The translations under genes and the position numbers were made by a program. From Pseudomonadota bacterium (GTDB lineage: Bacteria; Pseudomonadota; Alphaproteobacteria; Rhizobiales; Xanthobacteraceae), in contig JAFAFP010000222.1 in NCBI GenBank assembly GCA_023423415.1, positions 1 to 28,253 of the forward strand: a DNA stretch of 28,253 nucleotides, read 5' to 3'. Below, piece by piece: positions 7,012 through 14,970 of this stretch. The notes under the pieces are model-generated. The model saw only the letters and a program-made list of their open reading frames with translations. It did no database searches and was not told the DNA's origin. Positions within the stretch are counted from its first letter, which is position 1; every line of letters starts with the position of its first letter.

Positions 7012-7710
7012 ATGGCTGCACTTCTGCTCGGTATTGCCGTTCTGCTGGTTCTGATCTGGGCGATGTACGGCTTCGCCCGGATCGACGTGAAAGTGCTTGC
7101 GCCGGTCCTGCGCAAGGCCGGTGGCTATGCGGCGCTCGCAGGCGCCGCGTTTCTGACGGCACGCGGGCAGTTGGGACTTGCCCTGCCGCTGGGCTTTGCC
7201 GGATTGACGATGCTCGGCTGGATTCCGGGCGCTGCAAGCTTTGGCCGGCGGACAAAGAAGACCACAGGTCAGATCTCGCGCGTACGCTCCGCCTTTGTCG
7301 AGATGGAGCTCGATCACGATACCGGCGCGATGCGCGGCCGCATCCTCGCCGGCCGGTTCGAAGGCGTCACGCTCGATGCACTCGATGTTCCGACGATGAT
7401 GTCGCTTTTGCCAGATATCGACGAGGAGAGTCGCGCCTTATTGATGGCGTATCTTGACCGCCGGGAGCCCGCCTGGCGTCAGCACGCGGATGCGGGTACG
7501 GCAACGGGGCCTGCTCACGTCGACCGTGGAAAAATGACGGAAGAGGAGGCCTATCAGATCCTTGGCATTGAGCCGGGAGCGAGTGCCGCGGATATCGGAC
7601 GCGCGCATCGGGCGCTGATGAAGAAACTGCATCCCGACCAAGGCGGGTCGACCTATCTCGCTGCGCGAGTCAACGAGGCCAAAGACCTTCTTCTGCGACG
7701 ACATCGCTAA
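7012..7710 (+). CDS. Membrane-anchored J-domain (DnaJ-like) protein
   Basis: 232 residues. The first helix (residues 2-20) and a second hydrophobic region (about 38-72) anchor the protein. The middle (about 85-165) is soluble. The C-terminus (about 175-230) is a J domain, EEEAYQILGIEPGAS, with the invariant HPD at 207-209 (KLHPDQGGST). J domains stimulate the ATPase of an Hsp70 partner. The layout of N-terminal membrane anchor plus C-terminal J domain with HPDQGGS resembles the Tim14/Pam18 and DjlA-like class rather than DnaJ itself, since there is no Gly/Phe region and no zinc finger. It starts 6 bases after the VWA gene. The client and partner are unknown. Confidence 0.87.
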   Translation: MAALLLGIAVLLVLIWAMYGFARIDVKVLAPVLRKAGGYAALAGAAFLTARGQLGLALPLGFAGLTMLGWIPGAASFGRRTKKTTGQISRVRSAFVEMELDHDTGAMRGRILAGRFEGVTLDALDVPTMMSLLPDIDEESRALLMAYLDRREPAWRQHADAGTATGPAHVDRGKMTEEEAYQILGIEPGASAADIGRAHRALMKKLHPDQGGSTYLAARVNEAKDLLLRRHR

Positions 7711-7752
7711 TCACCCCAAAACGCAACACGCTACTGGTACAGAAGTCTTCGA

Positions 7753-9438
7753 TCAGTTCCGCACCGCAAAACACGCGATGTGGTTTTTCTTCAACTGACG
7801 GCACGCTTGTTCTGCAGACCTTTCCCCCAAGCCAGCAAAACGCGCGCGGTAGTAACGTTTATCGCCCTTTGCAAAAATTTCGGTAAACGGTTCAGCATCT
7901 TTCAGAAGATTGATCTTGCTCTTTGCATCGGCAAGCTTGTCTTTGGCCTCGCTCGCTTCCTCGAAAGCGCCGATCTGAATAATCCAGCCGCTGCGCCTCT
8001 TGCTTTCGCTCGCTGTCGCTTGAACGGGAACTACCGTTTCAGTTCTGGCGACCGGAGCAGGCGAGGGTGTGACTGACGCAGTCACGGTGCGTGGGGCCAC
8101 ATCTCTCGATGCGATATCTCTTGATGACAACACGCCGAGAACGCCGGGTCGCGCGCCCGGCGGCGGCGGAGGCATTGCATCCGAAGCGGTTTCGGCGCGG
8201 CCGCTTGCGCCATCCAGCGTACGCGTTGCCATCGGTTCTGGTGCGATCAGCGACATCGGTGCGGAAGCGGTCCTGACCGGACCTGCCTTGACTGACAAGG
8301 TCTTGACTAGAAGCGGCTTGATCGGATCGGTCGAACCAGGCGTTGGCTGGTCCGAAGAAGCGGCACGCATCCCTTCGGATTTGGTTGGGACCGTCGGCGA
8401 TGCCGATGCAACGCGGACCGGCCGCTCAACTTGAGCGGCTGGCGCCGGCTGCGGGAGCGGGAAGGGGTTTGCTGCGGGAGCGGCAGCCGCCTGAGCGGCA
8501 GGTGCAGGAGCCGACGCATCAGCGATCTCAACGATCTTCGGCGCAGTGCGCTTCACCGAGGCGAGCGAGATCTTGCCCTCGATCAGACTGCGCATCTTGG
8601 CGTCGCGGGCGCCGCCAGAAGTGCCGCCGAGAACGACCGCAACAAGGCGGCGATCGCCACGTTGGACGGCGCTGACGAGATTGAAGCCGGACGCGCGCGT
8701 ATAACCGGTCTTGATGCCGTTGACGCCTTGAACACGTCCGAGAAGTCGATTGTGGTTCGCCATGCGAACGCCGCGATAGGCAAAGGACTCTGTGGCGAAG
8801 TAGCGATAGTAGCGCGGGAAACGGTCCTGAATAGCGAGGCCAAGCAGAGCCTGGTCTCGCGCGGTGGTGACCTGATCGGAGTTCGGCAGGCCGGATGCGT
8901 TCTTGTACACCGTCCGGGTCATTCGCAGCGCGCGCGCTTTCCGCGTCATCAGGATGGCAAATTGTTCTTCCGAGCCTGCGAGCGCCTCGGCAACGACCAC
9001 GGCAGCGTCATTGGCCGATTTCGTTACCAGCGCCTTGATGGCGTCTTCCACCATCAGTGTTTGCCCGGGCCGCACGCCCAGCTTTGTCGGCGCCTGAGCG
9101 CTGGCATGCGCCGAGACGTCCATTTGGCTGTCGAGCTTGATCCTGCCGGCTTCCAGCCGCTCGAACAACAGATAGAGCGTCATGATCTTGGTGAGCGATG
9201 CGGGGTGACGCAGCGCGTCAGGGCTGGTCGAGTGCAGGACGTCGCCGGTATTGGCATCGACCACAATGTCCGCATATCGGGGGGAATATGTCTCGGTGGC
9301 CGCCGCGCGCTTGAAGGTTTTTCGTTTGCTGCGTGCGTCAGCCGACGTCGCTGTCAGCGTCAGAAACGCAAAGGCCGAAGCAAAAACGGCAATACCGCAA
9401 CGCAGGCCGAAAGAGGCCTCGGTCGATACGCGAAACAT
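7753..9438 (-). CDS. D-alanyl-D-alanine carboxypeptidase with C-terminal SPOR domain
   Basis: 561 residues from the chosen ATG at 9438. A signal peptide (about 1-35) leads into a penicillin-binding DacA/PBP5-type domain with all three active-site motifs: S81-L-T-K84, S141-A-N143 and K243-T-G245. A long Ala/Pro/Ser-rich linker (about 330-475) follows, then a SPOR domain (WIIQIGAFEEASEAKDKL to the end), which binds denuded glycan strands at the septum. The enzyme removes the terminal D-Ala from peptidoglycan stem peptides in the periplasm. SPOR implies recruitment to the division site. An ATG 19 codons upstream (9495) is possible, but that extension would spoil the signal peptide, and AGG lies 6 bases before the chosen ATG. 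Confidence 0.92.
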   Translation of the reverse strand: MFRVSTEASFGLRCGIAVFASAFAFLTLTATSADARSKRKTFKRAAATETYSPRYADIVVDANTGDVLHSTSPDALRHPASLTKIMTLYLLFERLEAGRIKLDSQMDVSAHASAQAPTKLGVRPGQTLMVEDAIKALVTKSANDAAVVVAEALAGSEEQFAILMTRKARALRMTRTVYKNASGLPNSDQVTTARDQALLGLAIQDRFPRYYRYFATESFAYRGVRMANHNRLLGRVQGVNGIKTGYTRASGFNLVSAVQRGDRRLVAVVLGGTSGGARDAKMRSLIEGKISLASVKRTAPKIVEIADASAPAPAAQAAAAPAANPFPLPQPAPAAQVERPVRVASASPTVPTKSEGMRAASSDQPTPGSTDPIKPLLVKTLSVKAGPVRTASAPMSLIAPEPMATRTLDGASGRAETASDAMPPPPPGARPGVLGVLSSRDIASRDVAPRTVTASVTPSPAPVARTETVVPVQATASESKRRSGWIIQIGAFEEASEAKDKLADAKSKINLLKDAEPFTEIFAKGDKRYYRARFAGLGERSAEQACRQLKKNHIACFAVRN

Positions 9439-9740
9439 GGTCAACCTGTGTTCCCCGTCCGCTAGGGCGCCCACACGCCCGGTTGCCTTCCCCAAAGGCG
9501 ATTGCCAGCCGCCGATCCCCGAAAAATGGAACCGGCCCCTAAGCCACAGTCAATTAAGGTATGAGCATGGCGTTGCTAAAAAGTTAATAAAAACTGATAG
9601 TTAGGATTTTATACGCAGCGCAACAAAAATACCTTGCGAAATTGTGCGATGCAGCATAATTCTGTCACTCGACGGTCGCAGAGCGGCCGGAAGATGGACA
9701 ATTCAGGCGCGGCTTTGAGGCCGGTGCAAAGGGCAGTGAC
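9439..9740. promoter_or_regulatory. Divergent intergenic region of the carboxypeptidase and phasin genes, with TGC-rich candidate PhaR site
   Basis: This 302-bp gap contains no credible gene. Its middle (about 9545-9615) is markedly AT-rich, as expected for promoters. Just downstream are TGC/GCA-rich elements: CGCAGCGCAAC (9614-9624), TTGCG (9634-9638) and TGCGATGCA (9645-9653, the symmetric form TGC-N3-GCA) followed by GCA. PhaR-type repressors of polyhydroxyalkanoate synthesis are known to bind TGC-rich repeats upstream of phasin genes. That this region is a PhaR operator is inference. Confidence 0.4.
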
Positions 9741-10094
9741 ATGATCAATACATTTGACGTGAAGTCCTTCGACGAATTCCAGAAATTTGGCAAGGACAGT
9801 GTCGATGCTTCGCTGAAGGCGTTCGGCGCAGTGTCCAAGAGTGCGCAGGCGATTGCAGCCGAAAGCGTCGATTATTCGAAGCGGACCTTCGAAGAGAGCG
9901 CAGCAGCGATTGAAAAGCTGTTCGGGGTGAAATCGCTCGAAAAGGCGATCGAGATCCAACAGGACTATTTCAAGAATGCATACGACGGCTTCGTCGCACA
10001 GACAACGAAGATTAGCGAGCTGTACTCGGATTTCGCCAAAGAAGCTTACAAGCCGTATGAAAGCTATGTCGCCAAGATGACACCGGCGAAGTAA
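9741..10094 (+). CDS. Phasin family protein (storage-granule or stress-associated)
   Basis: 117 residues, almost entirely predicted amphipathic helix, with no signal peptide and no cysteine. The repeated Phe/Ala/Lys/Glu pattern (SFDEFQKFGKDSV, YSKRTFEESAAAIEKLFG, QDYFKNAYDGFVAQT, YSDFAKEAYKPYESY) is typical of the phasin_2 family of rhizobia. Phasins coat polyhydroxybutyrate granules and control their size, and some family members act under general stress. AAGGG precedes the ATG at about 8 bases. It is monocistronic: a divergent carboxypeptidase gene lies upstream and a strong terminator begins 23 bases after the stop. No PHB synthase is in the window, so granule binding is inferred from family. 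Confidence 0.9.
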   Translation: MINTFDVKSFDEFQKFGKDSVDASLKAFGAVSKSAQAIAAESVDYSKRTFEESAAAIEKLFGVKSLEKAIEIQQDYFKNAYDGFVAQTTKISELYSDFAKEAYKPYESYVAKMTPAK

Positions 10095-10117
10095 TCGCGG
10101 CATTCTGGTGGATATGC

Positions 10118-10147
10118 AAAGCCCGGCCATGCGGCCGGGCTTTTCTT
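10118..10147 (+). terminator. Rho-independent terminator of the phasin gene
   Basis: An 11-bp stem AAAGCCCGGCC / GGCCGGGCTTT with loop ATGC (10129-10132) followed by a T-rich run. It is positioned 24 bases after the phasin stop. Confidence 0.88.
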
Positions 10148-10224
10148 ATTTTCGGTGAGCCGCAATTGCTGGCGTCGCTCATGCATTGCTGGAGGAGCGA
10201 CGCACATCCATTGACGATCTCGAA

Positions 10225-11505
10225 TTACCTGGCGAGCCGCAGATTTGCTAGATTTTGTGCAATCGCACTGAATACGGCGGAGAGCTGGCCAGCATTTTGT
10301 ACATCGTAATACATGGTTGGATTGGTGGCGCAGTCTCGTAGCAGCGACGCGTCGCCGTTGATCACGCGGATTGAGTAGATCTTGATATTCGCATTCTTGA
10401 CGTTCGTGCAGGCCAGCCGGGTTCGCTTGTCGATTTCGCTTGAACTGGTCTGCTTGGTGTTATTGGCGTTTCGCCAGGACTCGGTATTCTCGCCGTCAGT
10501 CAGCAGGATAATGACCTTGTCGAGGTCTTCTTTTGGGGCGGATGCTTCCGAAAGAGGCGCTGTCGGCGTCAGTGCGTGCCATCCCCAGACAAGCCCGATT
10601 GTGACATTGGTGTTGCCATTCGGCTGCATCGAATCGATCTTGCTGTTCAATGCGGTCCAGTTGTTGGTCAATGGCATAAGCTTGACCAGCGACCCGCAGC
10701 TCGCCACAACGGGGAACTTGGTGTTGGTGCTGGTGGGTGGATCGTCTTGCGTGTCATAGGGGTAGGTGCGGTCCCGAACGCATCCGCTCCAATAGTCTTT
10801 CCAGTTGGTATCGTTGCAGCCCTTTCCGGACTGGGAGCCGTTGCAATCGAGCTGATCGTAATCGAACCAGTTGTTGTCTTTATAGGACGTCCCGAGATTG
10901 ACGCCGACGTCGAACGGGATGATCGCAATTTTGACGTCATCGGGCTTCTTTGCGGCGTTTTGCAGCGTCTTCACAAGATCTTTGGCAGCCTTCTTGAGCT
11001 CGGTCATTTTGTTCGACGAGGCCATCGAGCCTGTATTGTCGAGCGCAAGCACAAGCTCGAGCCGTTTCATCCCCCAGACTGTCTGGGAGGTGGCCCCGAC
11101 ACTCATTGTTGGCTGCCAGATGCCGGCGATGGTCGTGTCGATGGTGCCGCTCGCCGTGAGGTTCAGCTCATAGCTTCCATCCTGCGGTGAGGAGAAGCTG
11201 GGTGTGACGACAAGATTGCCAATGCCGGAATGGAAATTGGCCTTGACGATTGTCTCGGCCCTCGCCTGGAGCTGAGACGCATTCAACGACTGCGCTTCCT
11301 TGGACAGAATGAGGCCAGCGGCATCGAGCGCTGCCTGGAGGGCCGTGCGTGCCGAGGCCGCGCGGCTGTAATCGACGGCGGCGCCGACGGCGCCGATGAG
11401 CGGGATCATCGCCAGACCGAAGATCATGGCGACGTTGCCTTGCTCGCAATGCGCGAGTGCGCGCAACTTGCGCCAGAACCAGTGCACGGTCGGTTGGGGC
11501 GTCAT
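10225..11505 (-). CDS. TadG-like pilus-assembly protein with VWA domain
   Basis: 426 residues. The N-terminus has a charged lead and one membrane segment (about 25-45: VAMIFGLAMIPLIGAVGAAVDYSR) in the Flp/TadE-like pattern, so the rest faces the periplasm. The VWA domain (about 148-420) has a MIDAS motif D156-N-T-G-S160, a Thr in GNT299NV and LLTD337GE. It carries an inserted Cys-rich, Trp-rich segment (about 205-270) that probably forms disulfides. TadG proteins belong to tight-adherence pilus systems, but no other tad gene is present here, so this is a stand-alone copy. AGGATC lies immediately before the ATG. It diverges from clpS across a repeat-rich gap. Confidence 0.88.
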   Translation of the reverse strand: MTPQPTVHWFWRKLRALAHCEQGNVAMIFGLAMIPLIGAVGAAVDYSRAASARTALQAALDAAGLILSKEAQSLNASQLQARAETIVKANFHSGIGNLVVTPSFSSPQDGSYELNLTASGTIDTTIAGIWQPTMSVGATSQTVWGMKRLELVLALDNTGSMASSNKMTELKKAAKDLVKTLQNAAKKPDDVKIAIIPFDVGVNLGTSYKDNNWFDYDQLDCNGSQSGKGCNDTNWKDYWSGCVRDRTYPYDTQDDPPTSTNTKFPVVASCGSLVKLMPLTNNWTALNSKIDSMQPNGNTNVTIGLVWGWHALTPTAPLSEASAPKEDLDKVIILLTDGENTESWRNANNTKQTSSSEIDKRTRLACTNVKNANIKIYSIRVINGDASLLRDCATNPTMYYDVQNAGQLSAVFSAIAQNLANLRLAR

Positions 11506-12018
11506 GATCCTGATCCGGGGCTGGCCATTGTGGAACGTTCAGGCTCTGCCATTGCCTGAGACCGTAAACGCCTCGTCTGAAAAGGCTGTAAAATGTGCCG
11601 GAGAAAAATCGTTACAACTCGTAAACGATTTCCCTCAACTGCGAGTCAGATCTCCCCACACGACGACCGCCGTCGCGTGTGGCGGAGCACCTCAGCGGGA
11701 AATCCTTCGGACCAGGTCGGCAGGCCCCGCAATTTCGGGTGGAATTGCCGCGAATTGTCCGCATTTTCGCGGATCATGGGTATCCGCGGATGAGAGCCTC
11801 GCCCAGTGCGGGCGCGTGTCAATGTGTTGGTTGGTATCGCATTTTCGCGTACCGCGCCGATCGCCGCCCGTCTGGCACCGTGCTCTCGCCGCGACTATGA
11901 TGTGGCCGATACGTTCCTATATGTCGCGAAGACCTCTTCAAGAGCCGCAATGTCTGAAAGTGCCATGCCCCTAGTCCGATCGACGGCCGTCCGTGTGTCC
12001 AGGCGTTTTGAACCGCGG
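11506..12018. promoter_or_regulatory. Intergenic region between the tadG-like gene and clpS, rich in repeats and palindromes
   Basis: No convincing gene. It holds an inverted repeat AAATCGTT-N10-AACGATTT (11606-11631), a second CGTAAACG copy at 11563-11570, a bulged 11-bp hairpin (11656-11682: CCACACG/CGTGTGG outer, CGAC/GTCG inner), a palindrome ATCCGCGGAT (11782-11791) and an 11-bp direct repeat GCATTTTCGCG at 11761-11771 and 11839-11849. The region is long enough for both divergent promoters. The right end could be coding if clpS starts at 11950. Confidence 0.45.
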
Positions 12019-12354
12019 ATGGCGGACGATGACCGCAAGCGGCGGCAGGAGCCGGCCGGGCCGGGAACGTCCGTTATTACCAAGACCAAGCCGCAGACCA
12101 AGCGGCCCAGCATGTACCGGGTGCTGCTGCTGAACGACGACTACACGCCGATGGAGTTTGTCGTCCATGTTCTGGAACGATTCTTCAACAAGGACCGCGA
12201 GGCTGCAACCCAGATCATGCTGCATGTGCATCATCACGGGATTGGTGAGTGTGGCATCTACACATATGAGGTCGCCGAAACAAAAGTGACCCAGGTCATG
12301 GACTTTGCCCGTAAACATCACCATCCTTTGCAATGTGTGATGGAGAAGAAATGA
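12019..12354 (+). CDS. clpS: ATP-dependent Clp protease adaptor ClpS
   Basis: 111 residues from the chosen start. The core is unmistakable: RPSMYRVLLLNDDYTPMEFVV, then HVHHHGIGECGIYTYEVAE and HPLQCVMEKK. ClpS binds the N-domain of ClpA and delivers proteins with bulky hydrophobic N-terminal residues (N-end rule). The LNDDYTPMEF strand-loop carries the ligand-pocket Asn/Asp/Asp residues, with the distal His in the HHH segment. clpA follows 84 bases downstream. The start is uncertain: ATG at 12019 gives a normal length with a disordered charged N-terminus, while an in-frame ATG at 11950 (MSESAMPL) would add 23 residues. Neither has a strong ribosome-binding site. Confidence 0.95.
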   Translation: MADDDRKRRQEPAGPGTSVITKTKPQTKRPSMYRVLLLNDDYTPMEFVVHVLERFFNKDREAATQIMLHVHHHGIGECGIYTYEVAETKVTQVMDFARKHHHPLQCVMEKK

Positions 12355-12438
12355 CCTTGGGGGAGGGAACGTCGTCGGTGAGAGGACGGACTGACTGGGC
12401 CGGGGGTGGTCGTTAACTGGACCTTTTAGGGACATCGA

Positions 12439-14886
12439 ATGCCAAGTTTCTCGCGCAGCCTTGAACAATCGCTTCATCGGGCACTCGCGCTCGCCAACGA
12501 ACGCCACCACGAATATGCGACGCTGGAACATCTGTTGCTGGCGTTGCTGGACGATTCCGACGCCGCCGCGGTCATGCGGGCCTGCAATGTCGATCTCGAC
12601 AAGCTGCGCCGCTCGCTGACGGCCTATCTGGAGGCGGAACTCGAAAACCTGATTACCGATGCGGGCGAAGATTCAAAGCCGACCGCCGGGTTCCAGCGTG
12701 TCATTCAACGTGCCGTGATCCACGTCCAGTCTTCCGGTCGCGAGGAAGTGACCGGCGCCAACGTGCTGGTCGCGATTTTCGCCGAGCGCGAAAGCCATGC
12801 CGCGTATTTCCTGCAGGAGCAGGACATGACGCGCTACGATGCGGTGAATTACATCAGCCATGGCATCGCCAAGCGTCCGGGCCTGGCCGAGTCCCGGCCG
12901 GTGCGGGGCGCCGATGAGGATTCCGATTCCAAGGGCGGCGACGACAGCAAGAAGAAAGGCGATGCCCTGGAGGCTTACTGCGTCAACCTCAACAAGAAGG
13001 CGAGAGACGGCAAGATCGACCCGCTGATCGGCCGCGATGCCGAGATCAGCCGGACCATCCAGGTTCTGTGCCGCCGTCAGAAGAACAATCCGCTGTTCGT
13101 CGGCGATGCCGGCGTCGGCAAGACCGCGATCGCGGAAGGTCTGGCGCGCCGTATCGTGCATGGCGAAGTGCCGGACGTTCTGAAGAACTCCACCGTCTTC
13201 TCGCTGGACATGGGCACGCTGCTGGCCGGCACCCGCTACCGCGGTGATTTCGAAGAGCGCCTGAAGCAGGTCATCAAGGAGATCGAGGCCACACCCGGCG
13301 CGATCATGTTCATCGATGAGATCCACACCGTCATTGGCGCCGGCGCGACCTCTGGCGGCGCAATGGACGCGTCGAACCTGTTGAAGCCCGCGCTGGCCTC
13401 CGGATCGCTGCGCTGCATCGGCTCGACCACATACAAGGAATACCGCCAGTATTTCGAAAAGGATCGTGCGCTGGTCCGACGGTTCCAGAAGATCGACGTC
13501 AACGAACCGTCGGTGCCGGATGCGATCGAGATCCTGAAGGGCCTGAAGCCTTACTTCGAGGAATATCACAAGCTCAAATACACCAACGACGCCATCAAGG
13601 CGGCGGTGGAACTGTCGGCGCGCTACATCCATGACCGCAAGCTGCCGGACAAGGCGATCGACGTGATCGACGAGTCGGGTGCCGCGCAGATGCTGTTGCC
13701 AGATTCCAAGCGCAAGAAGACCATCGGCCTCAAGGAAGTGGAGACCACCATCGCGACGATGGCGCGGATTCCGCCAAAGACCGTGTCCAAGAACGATGCC
13801 GAAGTGTTGCGGCATCTTGAGCAGACGCTAAAGACGGTGGTCTATGGTCAGGACAAGGCCGTCGAGTCGCTCGCCGCTTCGATCAAGCTCGCCCGCGCGG
13901 GCCTGCGCGAGCCGGAAAAGCCGATCGGCAACTATCTGTTCTCAGGGCCAACCGGCGTCGGCAAGACCGAAGTGGCCAAGCAGCTTGCGGCTTCGCTCGG
14001 CGTCGAGTTGATCCGCTTCGACATGTCCGAATACATGGAGCGCCACACCGTTTCACGGCTGATCGGCGCGCCTCCTGGTTATGTCGGCTTCGATCAGGGT
14101 GGCCTGCTGACCGACGGCGTCGATCAGCATCCGCATTGCGTGCTGCTGCTCGACGAAATCGAGAAGGCACATCCGGATCTGTTCAACGTGCTGTTGCAGA
14201 TCATGGATCACGGCAAGCTCACCGATCACAAAGGCAAGCAGGTCGATTTCCGCAACGTGATCCTGATCATGACCACGAATGCGGGCGCCGCTGATTTGGC
14301 CAAGGGCACCTACGGCTTCACCCGCAACAAGCGTGAAGGCGACGATATCGAGGCGATCAACCGGCTGTTCGCACCGGAATTCCGCAACCGTCTCGATGCT
14401 GTCATCGCCTTCGGCCATCTGTCGCAGGAGGTCATAGCGAAGGTCGTCGAGAAGTTCGTGATGCAGCTCGAGGCCCAGCTCGCCGACCGCAATGTCACGA
14501 TCGAGCTGACCGACGAAGCGTCGCGCTGGCTGATCGCGAACGGTTACGACGAACTCATGGGTGCGCGGCCGATGGCGCGCGTGATCCAGGAGCACATCAA
14601 GAAGCCGCTCGCCGACGAGGTGCTGTTCGGCAAGCTGAAGGACGGTGGCCATGTGAAGGTGGTCGTCGTCAACGAGGCGGGCAAGGACGCGCTCGGCTTC
14701 GAATATGTCGAAGGTCCGGTCACGCCCAAGCCGGAGAAATTGCCGGCTGCCGGCGCCAAGCCAAACCGCAAGCCGCCGCAGCGCAAGCCGAAGCCGCCGT
14801 CAGGTTCGGCCGGCGGGAAGGGCGGACCCGGTGGTTCGGATCCGTCCGGCCGCGGCTCGGTACCGAAGGTGCCGCTGAAGGCCTGA
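12439..14886 (+). CDS. clpA: ATP-dependent Clp protease ATP-binding subunit ClpA
   Basis: 815 residues. Order: Clp N-domain (1-145, site of ClpS docking), a charged Lys/Asp/Gly linker (about 155-175), first AAA+ module with Walker A GDAGVGKT (222-229) and Walker B FIDE (D293, E294), second AAA+ module with GPTGVGKT (503-510) and LLDE (D572, E573), and a ClpP-contact loop with YGF (625-627) where E. coli has IGL. It lacks the coiled-coil middle domain of ClpB. It unfolds substrates and feeds them to ClpP, including N-end-rule and cell-cycle substrates. The end (about 765-815) is an unusual Pro/Lys/Gly-rich basic tail absent from E. coli ClpA (758 residues). AGGGA precedes the ATG and a terminator follows. 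Confidence 0.97.
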   Translation: MPSFSRSLEQSLHRALALANERHHEYATLEHLLLALLDDSDAAAVMRACNVDLDKLRRSLTAYLEAELENLITDAGEDSKPTAGFQRVIQRAVIHVQSSGREEVTGANVLVAIFAERESHAAYFLQEQDMTRYDAVNYISHGIAKRPGLAESRPVRGADEDSDSKGGDDSKKKGDALEAYCVNLNKKARDGKIDPLIGRDAEISRTIQVLCRRQKNNPLFVGDAGVGKTAIAEGLARRIVHGEVPDVLKNSTVFSLDMGTLLAGTRYRGDFEERLKQVIKEIEATPGAIMFIDEIHTVIGAGATSGGAMDASNLLKPALASGSLRCIGSTTYKEYRQYFEKDRALVRRFQKIDVNEPSVPDAIEILKGLKPYFEEYHKLKYTNDAIKAAVELSARYIHDRKLPDKAIDVIDESGAAQMLLPDSKRKKTIGLKEVETTIATMARIPPKTVSKNDAEVLRHLEQTLKTVVYGQDKAVESLAASIKLARAGLREPEKPIGNYLFSGPTGVGKTEVAKQLAASLGVELIRFDMSEYMERHTVSRLIGAPPGYVGFDQGGLLTDGVDQHPHCVLLLDEIEKAHPDLFNVLLQIMDHGKLTDHKGKQVDFRNVILIMTTNAGAADLAKGTYGFTRNKREGDDIEAINRLFAPEFRNRLDAVIAFGHLSQEVIAKVVEKFVMQLEAQLADRNVTIELTDEASRWLIANGYDELMGARPMARVIQEHIKKPLADEVLFGKLKDGGHVKVVVVNEAGKDALGFEYVEGPVTPKPEKLPAAGAKPNRKPPQRKPKPPSGSAGGKGGPGGSDPSGRGSVPKVPLKA

Positions 14887-14907
14887 AAGAGACACGACGC
14901 AAAATAG

Positions 14908-14936
14908 AAAACGCCCGGGCTCAGCCCGGGCGTTTT
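14908..14936. terminator. Bidirectional rho-independent terminator between clpA and the GST gene
   Basis: A perfect 13-bp stem AAAACGCCCGGGC / GCCCGGGCGTTTT with a 3-base loop TCA, flanked by A-rich and T-rich ends. It lies between the converging clpA and glutathione S-transferase genes and should stop both. Confidence 0.9.
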
Positions 14937-14970
14937 GCATTTTCATTTCCGGAGCATGAGGCGCTGCGGC

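Noticed and set aside
8431..9465. 344-residue open frame on the plus strand
   Set aside because: Antisense to the carboxypeptidase gene, whose signal peptide, active-site motifs and SPOR domain are intact. Long antisense frames are expected at this GC content.
12673..13815. 380-residue open frame on the minus strand
   Set aside because: Antisense shadow of clpA, no recognisable protein motifs.
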